DNA of 64,000 nucleotides from assembly GCF_900103005.1 (NCBI RefSeq), contig NZ_FMWL01000005.1:124001-188000 (forward strand), given 5' to 3'. Made by a program: the position numbers and the translations under genes. The notes under the pieces were generated by a model that worked only from the letters and a program-made list of their open reading frames with translations, searched no databases and was not told the origin of the DNA. Positions 1 to 7,354 of this stretch are shown piece after piece (position 1 is the first letter of the stretch; every line of letters begins with the position of its first letter). This DNA is from Acidaminobacter hydrogenoformans DSM 2784. Lineage in GTDB: Bacteria; Bacillota; Clostridia; Peptostreptococcales; Acidaminobacteraceae.

Positions 1-78
1 GTGGCCCGTGGTCTTCTGACCTCAGCCACACTTCAAACGCAAGCGATGTCACGGCAAGCGGCGCCCATTCCTCGGTGA
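1..78 (+). CDS. possible C-terminal end of the gene upstream of purN
   Basis: A reading frame is open from the window edge and ends at a TGA that overlaps the GTG start of purN in a GTGA arrangement, the same junction seen between purN and purH. The about 25 visible residues do not look like the usual end of PurM, the gene expected here. The purN frame is also open back to the window edge, so the true junction cannot be settled from this window. Confidence 0.25.
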   Translation: MARGLLTSATLQTQAMSRQAAPIPR

Positions 79-692
79 ATGGGGCGCCGCGCATTGCCGT
101 TTTTGTCTCTGGTGGTGGGACGAATCTGCAGGCGCTGATAGATGCGGTGGGGGGATACGGGGACCATCGGCTGAACGCCGTTATCGCTTTGGTGATGGCG
201 GACCGGCCGGGGTGTTACGCCCTGGAGCGGGCGGCGAAGCACGGCATTCAGGCGGCCCTCATCGACCGTAAGGCTGGCACGGCCGAGGCGCGGGAGCAGC
301 AGATTCTGGCGCTCCTTGAGGAGGTCCGGGCGGACTACATTGTCCTGGCAGGCTTCTTAGGCATTTTAGGGGCCGGCATTATAGAGAAATACCGGGACAG
401 GATTGTGAACGTGCACCCATCCCTGATCCCCAAGTACTGTGGGAAAGGGTTTTACGGGCATCACGTCCATGAGGCGGTTTTGGCGGCAGGCGATACGGAG
501 ACCGGCGTTACGGTGCATCTGGTGGACGAGGGTGTGGACACCGGGCGGATTTTAATGCAACGAAAGGTTCCGGTGCTGCCGGGGGACACCCCTGAAACGC
601 TCTATGCCAGACTTCAGCCGGTAGAGCATAAGACTTTGGTCGAAGCGGTCGGGCAGCTGATCGCGGAGAATTTTGGGAGGTCAGAAGCGTGA
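75..692 (+). CDS. purN: phosphoribosylglycinamide formyltransferase PurN
   Basis: Transfers a formyl group from 10-formyltetrahydrofolate to GAR in step three of de novo purine synthesis, in the cytosol. The protein (205 aa) is of normal length. The N-terminal GGGTNLQAL loop binds the phosphoribosyl group. The catalytic triad of the family is visible as N112 and H114 in the VNVHPSL motif and D155 in VDTG. It is the first full gene of a purNHD run and overlaps purH by 4 bases (GTGA). The assigned GTG start has no clear ribosome binding site. The frame stays open upstream to the window edge, so a longer N-terminus or translational coupling to an upstream pur gene are both possible. Confidence 0.95.
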   Translation: MNGAPRIAVFVSGGGTNLQALIDAVGGYGDHRLNAVIALVMADRPGCYALERAAKHGIQAALIDRKAGTAEAREQQILALLEEVRADYIVLAGFLGILGAGIIEKYRDRIVNVHPSLIPKYCGKGFYGHHVHEAVLAAGDTETGVTVHLVDEGVDTGRILMQRKVPVLPGDTPETLYARLQPVEHKTLVEAVGQLIAENFGRSEA

Positions 693-2221
693 GAAGAGCA
701 TTAATCAGCGTCAGCGACAAGCACGGTGTGGTCGAGCTGGGCAAACGCCTGGCGGCCATAGGTTTTGAAATTCTGTCTACGGGCGGAACCTATAGAGTAT
801 TGGAAGAGGCAGGCGTCGATGCCACGGAGGTCAGTGAGGCGACGGGCTTTCCGGAGTGCTTTGACGGCCGGGTCAAGACCCTGCATCCAACAGTTCACGG
901 GGGGATTTTGGCCCGACGGGATTCGGAGAAGCATCAGGAGGAAGCGGCAAAGCTCGGGATTGAGATGATCGATCTCGTAGCGGTGAACCTCTATCCGTTC
1001 CGGCAGACGGTCCAGAAGCCGGAGTCGACCCTGGAGGACATCATTGAAAATATTGACATTGGCGGGCCCACCATGCTGCGCTCCGCTGCGAAGAACTATC
1101 ATGACGTCCTTGTGCTCTGCGATCCCGCAGATTACGAGGCGGTCCTCGAGCCGCTGGAGCGGGGGGAAGCCATTTCGGTGGAGGAGCGTGCGAAGCTGGC
1201 TCTCAAGGTTTTCGAGCATACGGCCCACTATGACGCCATGATCGCGTCCTTTATGGCGAAGACTTTCCGGCCAGAGGGCTTTGGCCGCACCTTGTCCCTT
1301 GCTTATGACGTGGTTCAGCCCCTTCGCTATGGAGAGAACCCGCATCAGAAGGCGTGGTTCCTCAGAGATGCGCTGCCAGCTCAAGGGGCCTCAACGGATT
1401 TTAAACAGCTCCACGGAAAAGAGCTGTCCTTCAACAATCTCAACGATCTCGACGCCGCAGTCCGCATGGTGCGTGAATTCGAAGCGCCGGCGGCAGTGGC
1501 GGTCAAGCATACAAACCCTTGTGGTGTTGCGACGGGCAGTGACTTGGTAAGCGCCTATGTGAAAGCCCATGACGCTGATCCGGTGTCCATCTTTGGGGGC
1601 ATTGTGGCCCTGAACCGTGAAGTGGACAGGGAAACAGCCCTCGAAATGTCCAAGACTTTCCTTGAGATCATTGTAGCGCCGGCTTTCAGCGAGGCAGCGC
1701 TTGAAGTCCTGAAAGCGAAGAAGAACATCCGGCTTTTGACCCTCCCAACAGATCAGGCCTTCGAAGACGACTACGATATCAAGCGCATTGAGGGCGGACT
1801 CCTGATTCAGCAGGTGGACGCTGAGCCTGCTGATATGGCGCTGAAAGTGGTCACAGACCGCGTTCCAACGGAGGACGAGCTCAGGGATCTGCGCTTTGCC
1901 TGGAGCATTTGCCGCCATGTGAAGTCCAATGCTATTCTCGTGGCTAAGGACGGTGTCACGCTGGGCGTGGGACCGGGTCAGACCAACCGGGTTGGTGCGG
2001 CCGAAATCGCGCTGAAGCAGGCTGGAGAAGAGGCTAAGGGTGCGGTGCTGGCCTCGGATGCGTTCTTCCCATTTGCGGATTCTGTGGAGTCTGCCGCTGC
2101 GGCGGGGATTGCGGCGATCATTCAGCCGGGGGGCTCCGTCAAGGACGACGAGGTCATTGAGGCTTGCAACAAGTTTGGCATTGCCATGGTCTTTACGGGC
2201 GTTCGCCATTTCAAGCACTGA
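689..2221 (+). CDS. purH: bifunctional AICAR transformylase / IMP cyclohydrolase PurH
   Basis: Catalyses the last two steps of purine synthesis, formylating AICAR and closing the ring to IMP. The N-terminal cyclohydrolase domain (about residues 1-190) opens with a typical RALISVSDKHG start and carries STGGT and FDGRVKTLHP. The transformylase domain follows and has the catalytic Lys-His pair at K273-H274 in KHTNPCG; the protein ends in the conserved RHFKH. Length (510 aa) is typical. A GGAGG ribosome binding site at 676-680 supports the GTG start, which overlaps the purN stop by 4 bases. purD follows after 29 bases. Confidence 0.97.
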   Translation: MRRALISVSDKHGVVELGKRLAAIGFEILSTGGTYRVLEEAGVDATEVSEATGFPECFDGRVKTLHPTVHGGILARRDSEKHQEEAAKLGIEMIDLVAVNLYPFRQTVQKPESTLEDIIENIDIGGPTMLRSAAKNYHDVLVLCDPADYEAVLEPLERGEAISVEERAKLALKVFEHTAHYDAMIASFMAKTFRPEGFGRTLSLAYDVVQPLRYGENPHQKAWFLRDALPAQGASTDFKQLHGKELSFNNLNDLDAAVRMVREFEAPAAVAVKHTNPCGVATGSDLVSAYVKAHDADPVSIFGGIVALNREVDRETALEMSKTFLEIIVAPAFSEAALEVLKAKKNIRLLTLPTDQAFEDDYDIKRIEGGLLIQQVDAEPADMALKVVTDRVPTEDELRDLRFAWSICRHVKSNAILVAKDGVTLGVGPGQTNRVGAAEIALKQAGEEAKGAVLASDAFFPFADSVESAAAAGIAAIIQPGGSVKDDEVIEACNKFGIAMVFTGVRHFKH

Positions 2222-2250
2222 TTATTTTTGCTCAAAGGGGAGGTAGATCC

Positions 2251-3534
2251 ATGCGGATCTTGGTTATTGGGAACGGCTCGAGGGAGCATGCTTTGGGCTG
2301 GAGGCTTTCGAAAAGCGCTCACACGCCTGAGCTTTTCTTCGCGCCTGGCAATTTTGGGACGGCTCTGGTTGGGAAGAATGTGGCAATTGGCGTGTCCGAG
2401 GTGGAGACCCTTGTGGCGTTTGCCCTGGAAGAGAAGATTGATCTGACCCTGGTGGGCCCAGAGGTGCCGCTGGTGGCTGGAGTGGTGGATGCTTTCCGCA
2501 AGGCGGGCCTCGCCATTATAGGGCCGGACCAGGCGGGCGCGCAGCTTGAGGGCAGCAAGGCCTTTTCGAAGGAATTTATGGTGCGTTATGGCATTCCAAC
2601 GGCGGGCTATGGCGTCTATACAGAGGTTGAAGCCGCGAGGGCGGCGCTGCGCTCCTACACGCTTCCAGTCGTGATTAAAGCCGATGGTCTCGCCGCCGGC
2701 AAAGGTGTCATCATTGCCCAGAGCTATGAAGAGGCGGAGCAGACATTGACGGAAATGATGCTGGAGGGCCGCTTTGGGGATTCCGGACATAAGGTGGTGC
2801 TGGAGGAGTTCCTGAAGGGCTTCGAGGCGTCCATTATTTGTCTGGTAGATGGCGAGACTATTTTGCCGCTGGAAACCGCTCAGGATTATAAGAAGATATT
2901 TGACGGGGATTTGGGACCGAACACGGGTGGTATGGGCTCCTACTCTCCGAGTGCATTTGTGGACGCGTCATTGATGGCGGAAATTGAGGCACGCGTACTG
3001 CAGCCGACCTTGAAGGGTCTTCAGACCGAGGGGTTTGATTTCAGAGGCATCATGTTCATAGGGCTCATGATTGATGAAGCCTGTCCGACAGGGATTGCAG
3101 ACGGCATCAAGGTTCTTGAATACAACGTCCGCTTTGGGGACCCGGAAACGCAGTCGCTCATGGCGCGACTGGACAGCGACTTTGTGGATGTCCTTTTTGC
3201 CCTGAACGAGCGCAGGCTGGGTGACCTTAAGCTGGCGTGGACGTCTAAAGCGGCGGTGTCTGTGGTTTTGGCCTCAGACGGCTATCCGGATGACTTTGAG
3301 ACAGGTCTGGAAATTGATTTTCCAGGTGCTCAGACGGAGTTTATGCCGGAGGTCATGGCCTTCTTTGGGGGCGCTGTGCTGAAGGATGGAAAGGCTGTTA
3401 CCAGCGGCGGCCGGGTTGTGACGGTCACGGCGCTGGGCGAGACGCTGGAAAGTGCCAGGAAGAAAGCCTATCAGGGCGCTGAAATGATCCGGTATGGGAA
3501 TAAGTACTGCAGAAGTGATATTGCGAAGTTTTAA
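2251..3534 (+). CDS. purD: phosphoribosylamine-glycine ligase PurD
   Basis: ATP-grasp enzyme that joins glycine to phosphoribosylamine (GAR synthetase, step two of purine synthesis). 427 aa, normal length. Visible family motifs are GNGSREHALGW at the N-terminus, GPEVPLVAG, the ATP-grasp stretch VIKADGLAAGKG, GGMGSYSP and NVRFGDPETQ. The ATG at 2251 was chosen because a strong AAAGGGGAGG site lies at 2234-2242, although the frame extends further upstream into purH. It is the last gene of the visible purine cluster and is followed by an intrinsic terminator. Confidence 0.96.
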   Translation: MRILVIGNGSREHALGWRLSKSAHTPELFFAPGNFGTALVGKNVAIGVSEVETLVAFALEEKIDLTLVGPEVPLVAGVVDAFRKAGLAIIGPDQAGAQLEGSKAFSKEFMVRYGIPTAGYGVYTEVEAARAALRSYTLPVVIKADGLAAGKGVIIAQSYEEAEQTLTEMMLEGRFGDSGHKVVLEEFLKGFEASIICLVDGETILPLETAQDYKKIFDGDLGPNTGGMGSYSPSAFVDASLMAEIEARVLQPTLKGLQTEGFDFRGIMFIGLMIDEACPTGIADGIKVLEYNVRFGDPETQSLMARLDSDFVDVLFALNERRLGDLKLAWTSKAAVSVVLASDGYPDDFETGLEIDFPGAQTEFMPEVMAFFGGAVLKDGKAVTSGGRVVTVTALGETLESARKKAYQGAEMIRYGNKYCRSDIAKF

Positions 3535-3596
3535 AGTTGGCATTTCAGGCTGTGATTGTTGATCCTTTGGCGGCTGGGAAGTGTTTCATTTGAATG

Positions 3597-3642
3597 AAAG
3601 CAAACGGGCGACGGCGGCAAGCTGGCGTTCGTTTGCTTTTTT
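3597..3642 (+). terminator. intrinsic terminator after purD
   Basis: Inverted repeat AAAGCAAACG ... CGTTTGCTTT followed by a T run closes the purine operon. Confidence 0.85.
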
Positions 3643-3653
3643 GTATTAAACGT

Positions 3654-3680
3654 TTGCATCCAATAAAAACGTGGTATAGA
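3654..3680 (+). promoter_or_regulatory. candidate sigma-A promoter for the cupin gene
   Basis: TTGCAT (3654-3659), a short 15-base spacer, then TATAGA (3675-3680). The spacer is below optimum, so this is tentative. Confidence 0.35.
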
Positions 3681-3741
3681 CTACTTGTATGACAACACTA
3701 ACCATGAACTAAAACCAAAAATCTTTCACAGAGGTGATCTC

Positions 3742-4089
3742 ATGCCAATAGGCCATATTCGCGATCTTGAAGGAAAATCAATCGTCAGCCCTGAGGTGAA
3801 GGGGGCTGTTATGAAGGTGCCTGTTTCCAAAGAGGAAGGCTGGACGGACCACGTTATGCGGGTCTTCGAGATTGAGGGCCACGGCTATACGCCGCGGCAC
3901 ACCCATCCTTGGCCGCACATCAACTATGTCCTTGAGGGCTCCGGGACACTCTTCCTCCACGACAAGGAAAACCCAATTGAAGCCGGCTCCTATGCCTACG
4001 TGCCGAGCGGCGAGCTGCATCAGTTCAAGAACCTCACGGACAAACCGCTGAAGTTTATCTGCATTGTGCCAAACGAGGGCCATTACTAA
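3742..4089 (+). CDS. small cupin-domain protein
   Basis: A single-domain cupin of 115 aa. The first cupin motif is visible as RHTHPWPH followed by an acidic residue in NYVLEGSG, and the second as GELHQF, which together usually bind one divalent metal ion. The ATG at 3742 is preceded by GAGGTGATC, an excellent ribosome binding site; an upstream in-frame ATG at 3685 lacks one. The gene stands alone between two hairpins. Proteins of this type are metal-dependent isomerases, dioxygenases or sensors; the substrate cannot be told from the sequence. Confidence 0.85.
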   Translation: MPIGHIRDLEGKSIVSPEVKGAVMKVPVSKEEGWTDHVMRVFEIEGHGYTPRHTHPWPHINYVLEGSGTLFLHDKENPIEAGSYAYVPSGELHQFKNLTDKPLKFICIVPNEGHY

Positions 4090-4104
4090 GTGTATATTTA
4101 TCAA

Positions 4105-4140
4105 AAACCCTTCGAGCCCCTATTGGAGCGCGAAGGGTTT
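4105..4140 (+). terminator. hairpin between cupin and ppx genes
   Basis: AAACCCTTCG and CGAAGGGTTT form a perfect stem around a 15-base loop. No T tract follows, so it may be a weak terminator or an mRNA-stabilising hairpin. Confidence 0.5.
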
Positions 4141-4163
4141 CCAACTATAAAGGGGGGACTTTC

Positions 4164-5678
4164 TTGGAACGCTACGGCATTATAGACCTCGGATCCAACT
4201 CCGTGCGCATGAACATTGTCAACGTTTACAAAAACGGGTCTTACAGCCTGGTGGACCAGGCCAAAGTCATGGTCCGTCTCTCGGAAGGCCTGGCGGATGG
4301 CGGGACCCTAAAGCCTGAGCCCATAGCCAGAACCCTGAATGCCATCAAGCTCTTCAATCAGCTCATAGAAGCTTATGGCGTCACAAAAGTGGCCGCAGTA
4401 GCCACCGCGGCGGTCCGGCAGGCTTCCAACGCCTCAGACTTCCTCGACCGCGCCCTGGAGGAGCACCAGATGGCCTTTGAGGTGATCAGTGGTGAAGACG
4501 AGGCCTATTATGACTATCTTGGGATTATCAATACCATTGACCTTAAGGATTTCCTCATGATTGACACCGGTGGCGGCAGTACCGAGCTGGCCTGGGTCGT
4601 GGACCGTGAAATCAAGGCGTCCGTGTCCCTGCCCTTTGGCAGTGTTATTCTGACGGAGCGTTTTTTGAGTGGAGACAACAGGGAAAAAGGCATTGAAAAA
4701 GCTGATAAATTCGTTCGTAAAGCCTACAAGGACGTGCCATGGCTGAAGGAAGCCAAGGGTCTGCCCGTCGTGGGGCTGGGTGGGTCACTCCGTTCGGTGG
4801 CTAAAGTTCACCGGGGCAAGGATCCCCTTTCAAACGTCAGTCTCCATAACTACAGGATGCCTGGAAAAGAGCTTGAGGCCCTTCTCACGGACATTGTCAA
4901 CACCTCGCCGGATAAGGTTTCAGACCTTCCGGGGATTGGCAAGGACCGCTCGGACATCATTGCCGGGGGCGTCCTGCCGCTGAAGGTCCTGGCTGGCTAC
5001 GTGGACCTGGAGCAGTTTGTCGTCAGCGGCAATGGCCTCCGGGAAGGCGTGTTCTTCAACCGCTACTTCAAAGAAAAAGATTTGCCAATGGTCGTGCCTT
5101 CCGTCCTGGACCACAGTCTCGAAAACGTCCGAAAACGTTTCAATGTGGACAATCCTCACACGGCCCACGTACGGAAGCTGGCACTGCGCCTGTTTGACGC
5201 TTTGAAAGAATTGGGGCCTTTTGACGAAAGTGACAGAATCCTTCTGGACGCTGCCGGGCACCTGCATGACATAGGCATGCACATTGAGTATTACAATCAT
5301 CACAGACACGGGTTTTATCTGACCCTCAACGCAAGGCTCTGCGGGTTGACGAATGAAGAAATCATCAAGGTCGCAGTTCTCGTGGGCCATCACCGGGAAT
5401 CCAAACTGAAGGAAGACCTGGAACGCTTCAAGAGCGCGCTGGGGAAAGAGACCATTGAGCATCTGCGGCGGCTTGCGGTGTTTCTCCAGATTGCCGAGCG
5501 GATTGACCGGAGTGAATCCCAGGTGGTGGACGACCTCTCAGTGACGCTGTCCGGGGAGGAAGCTTTGGTGCGGCTGCTCTCCGAAAAGGACACTGAGCTT
5601 GAGTGTGTCGCGACCATGCGGATTGCGGAGGATTTTGAAAAGGCTTATGGCGTCAAGCTGCGGGTTGTGCGCGGCTGA
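4164..5678 (+). CDS. Ppx/GppA phosphatase with C-terminal HD domain
   Basis: Exopolyphosphatase or guanosine pentaphosphate phosphatase family, 504 aa. The N-terminal actin-like ATPase fold shows the phosphate-1 loop IDLGSNSVRMN and the phosphate-2 loop DTGGGSTEL (about residue 133). An HD domain occupies about residues 310-480, with the metal-binding HLHDIGMHI and a later GHHRES. The start is TTG at 4164, supported by AAGGGGGGA at 4150-4158. Such proteins degrade polyphosphate or pppGpp in the cytosol. A VTC-type protein, a family that includes polyphosphate polymerases, is encoded 28 kb away in this window, but there is no direct link. Confidence 0.88.
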   Translation: MERYGIIDLGSNSVRMNIVNVYKNGSYSLVDQAKVMVRLSEGLADGGTLKPEPIARTLNAIKLFNQLIEAYGVTKVAAVATAAVRQASNASDFLDRALEEHQMAFEVISGEDEAYYDYLGIINTIDLKDFLMIDTGGGSTELAWVVDREIKASVSLPFGSVILTERFLSGDNREKGIEKADKFVRKAYKDVPWLKEAKGLPVVGLGGSLRSVAKVHRGKDPLSNVSLHNYRMPGKELEALLTDIVNTSPDKVSDLPGIGKDRSDIIAGGVLPLKVLAGYVDLEQFVVSGNGLREGVFFNRYFKEKDLPMVVPSVLDHSLENVRKRFNVDNPHTAHVRKLALRLFDALKELGPFDESDRILLDAAGHLHDIGMHIEYYNHHRHGFYLTLNARLCGLTNEEIIKVAVLVGHHRESKLKEDLERFKSALGKETIEHLRRLAVFLQIAERIDRSESQVVDDLSVTLSGEEALVRLLSEKDTELECVATMRIAEDFEKAYGVKLRVVRG

Positions 5679-5687
5679 TGGTGCAGC

Positions 5688-5740
5688 TGGTCTATAGGGC
5701 GGGAATCGAACCTGCGGTTGGCGCCGCTTTGTTATAAGGC
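5688..5740 (-). pseudogene. candidate tRNA 3'-half remnant
   Basis: Read on the minus strand, the segment ends in CCTATAG-A-CCA, preceded at exact tRNA spacing by a T arm GCAGG-TTCGATT-CCCGC with one A.C mismatch in the stem. No matching 5' acceptor strand (CTATAGG) is present upstream; the region where the 5' half should lie holds the ppx terminator instead. It is therefore not an intact tRNA. Truncated tRNA 3' ends are commonly left by site-specific integration. Confidence 0.5.
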
Positions 5741-5768
5741 AGATGGCATTAGTCATCTGTCTTTTTTT
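5738..5768 (+). terminator. intrinsic terminator after ppx
   Basis: GCAGATG / CATCTGT stem with an 8-base loop and a seven-T run. Confidence 0.75.
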
Positions 5769-5826
5769 ATTAAAAGATTTGCGCAGAAAAGTTTTCTCAG
5801 TTTACATTCTGTTCACTTTTTTTCTG

Positions 5827-5854
5827 TTGGCAGTTCACAACTTTGCCGTACAAT
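5827..5854 (+). promoter_or_regulatory. sigma-A promoter for the lipoprotein gene
   Basis: TTGGCA (5827-5832), 16-base spacer, TACAAT (5849-5854), about 50 bases before the lipoprotein start. Confidence 0.55.
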
Positions 5855-5905
5855 CAGTTATAAGAAGAGGCATGCGCACTGGTGTAAAAAAAGAAGGTGG
5901 TCAAT

Positions 5906-6424
5906 GTGTTAAAACGCTTCTTTACCGGACTCTGGACTGCGGGGCTGATCTTGACCGTAATGCTTTCAACGGGCTGCACCACTTTGAAGTCGACAGATAC
6001 GGTCCTATCTGACGTGCCGGCCGCTGAAAGTATACTCGAGGCTGCAGAAGCAGAAGCAGAGGCGGAGGCGGAGGAAAAGGTTAATGATCCTCCAGCTCTG
6101 GATCTGACGGAAAATCCCCCAGGTGCTGAAAATGGTACTTCTGAAGCTTTTGATAAGGCATTGGGACCTGATACAGCCGTAGCTTCAGATAGTGGTGCGG
6201 GACTGGGCCCAACCAAAAAATCGCCAGAATCAACCATTGTAGTCGTCCCGCAAGAATCTGCCTCCCTGATCGCCAAATCCGAAAATGAAATTATTGGCGA
6301 GAATCAAGAAAAAAATGAGCTCTTGAATGAGCTGAGCATTCAGATCGACGATCTGATTGCACTGCTGGACGGCCTCGACACCGTTCAGGAATCAGACCTG
6401 GAATTAAATTTTATTGAGGAGTGA
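5906..6424 (+). CDS. lipoprotein of unknown function
   Basis: 172 aa. A lipoprotein signal peptide is clear: MLKRFF, a hydrophobic core, and the lipobox LSTGC with lipidated C24. The mature part is acidic, rich in Ala, Glu, Ser and Pro, with an EAEAEAEAE run near residue 50 and no recognisable domain. The GTG at 5906 is preferred over the GTG at 5897 because AAGGTGG at 5894-5900 gives proper spacing only for the later one. The next gene, also exported, begins within 10 bases, so the pair is probably one operon. I do not recognise the family. It is expected on the outer face of the membrane. Confidence 0.75.
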   Translation: MLKRFFTGLWTAGLILTVMLSTGCTTLKSTDTVLSDVPAAESILEAAEAEAEAEAEEKVNDPPALDLTENPPGAENGTSEAFDKALGPDTAVASDSGAGLGPTKKSPESTIVVVPQESASLIAKSENEIIGENQEKNELLNELSIQIDDLIALLDGLDTVQESDLELNFIEE

Positions 6425-6430
6425 GTGAAA

Positions 6431-7078
6431 ATGAGAAAAACATTAGCGTTAATCATGACATTGGTAATGGTGCTTGCAATCAGTTCAACAGGGTTTGCCG
6501 CAGGAACGGGCGGGTCTAATGGCTCTGGGGGCACAGGCGGCTCAGATGGCGGCCAGTACCAGGGTGATTCCGGCAGCACCGGCGGAAACGACAGCACCGG
6601 TGGTTTAAACGACGGTCAAAATGGCGAGCCTGGCAACACTGAGCCTGCAGGAAACGCAGGGCCAAATGAAGATCAGAACATGTTCCAGCACCGCTATGAA
6701 TACGCGAAAATGGTTCGCAACGAAGTCCGTATGGAAGCCGGCGAACAAGAGCAGATCAAAGAGCGCATCAGAGACTGCGCTGAAGCGCTGAAAGAGCAGC
6801 TCCAAAACAGACTGCGCTCCCAGGAGCAGCTTACCCCAGAAGAAGCTGCCAAGCTTAAAGAAATGGTTCAGACCATGAAGCAGTTCCAGGAACAGCTGAA
6901 AGCGGAGCGCATGGGCAAAATTCAGGCTCAAGTGGCCAACATGCACAGAGCCGCTTATCAGAATGATCTTGAAGGCGCCACAAAGGCCATGGAGCAAATC
7001 CGCGAGGAAATCCAGCTGAGAAATCAGTTCATGGAGCAAATCAAAGCGAAGCTCGAAGCTATGGAAGCGGCGCTTTAG
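6431..7078 (+). CDS. secreted Gly-rich / helical protein of unknown function
   Basis: 215 aa. A Sec signal peptide (MRKTLALIMTLVMVLAISS...FAAG) is followed by about 60 residues rich in Gly, Ser, Asp and Asn, then about 130 residues that are Gln-, Glu-, Lys- and Met-rich with heptad-like spacing and should form a long helix or coiled coil. No cysteine and no catalytic motif is seen. The ATG at 6431 has GAGGAG at 6415-6420. It is co-transcribed with the preceding lipoprotein and ends at a strong terminator. The function is unknown; an extracytoplasmic binding or chaperone-like role would be pure inference. Confidence 0.75.
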   Translation: MRKTLALIMTLVMVLAISSTGFAAGTGGSNGSGGTGGSDGGQYQGDSGSTGGNDSTGGLNDGQNGEPGNTEPAGNAGPNEDQNMFQHRYEYAKMVRNEVRMEAGEQEQIKERIRDCAEALKEQLQNRLRSQEQLTPEEAAKLKEMVQTMKQFQEQLKAERMGKIQAQVANMHRAAYQNDLEGATKAMEQIREEIQLRNQFMEQIKAKLEAMEAAL

Positions 7079-7120
7079 CCACAGAGAATCAGACCCTAAT
7101 CGAAATTCAACGCATAGAAA

Positions 7121-7180
7121 ACAACTGTCGGTCAGCGTCCAGCCTTCGAAAGAAGGTCTTGACCGGCGGTTGTATTTTTT
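7121..7180 (+). terminator. strong intrinsic terminator
   Basis: ACAACTGTCGGTCA pairs with TGACCGGCGGTTGT, with a smaller inner stem, followed by a T run. Confidence 0.85.
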
Positions 7181-7236
7181 GTGCCTTAAATGAGGCCAAA
7201 GCGTCGGGCAAATTTTTCTGCAGAATGAAAAAGGGG

Positions 7237-7333
7237 TGGTATAATGTATTAATTACGAAAATTTGTAAGAGCGCTGTACCACCCTCAAACGCTTACAGTA
7301 CTTAAGTACGTCAGTACGTTTGCCGATGGTCAC
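7237..7333 (+). promoter_or_regulatory. extended -10 promoter and palindromic leader of the glnK-like gene
   Basis: TGGTATAAT at 7237-7245 is an extended -10 element with only a weak -35. Downstream lie a perfect 12-base palindrome GTACTTAAGTAC (7298-7309), further AGTACG repeats, and a copy of the dispersed motif TGCCGATGGTCA (7321-7332). The palindrome is a possible operator. Confidence 0.5.
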
Positions 7334-7354
7334 AGTACGAAACGAGGTCGTTAT

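Noticed and set aside
5688..5765. Complete tRNA gene after ppx
   Set aside because: Only the 3' half matches; no 5' acceptor strand pairs with CCTATAG, so it is listed as a remnant.
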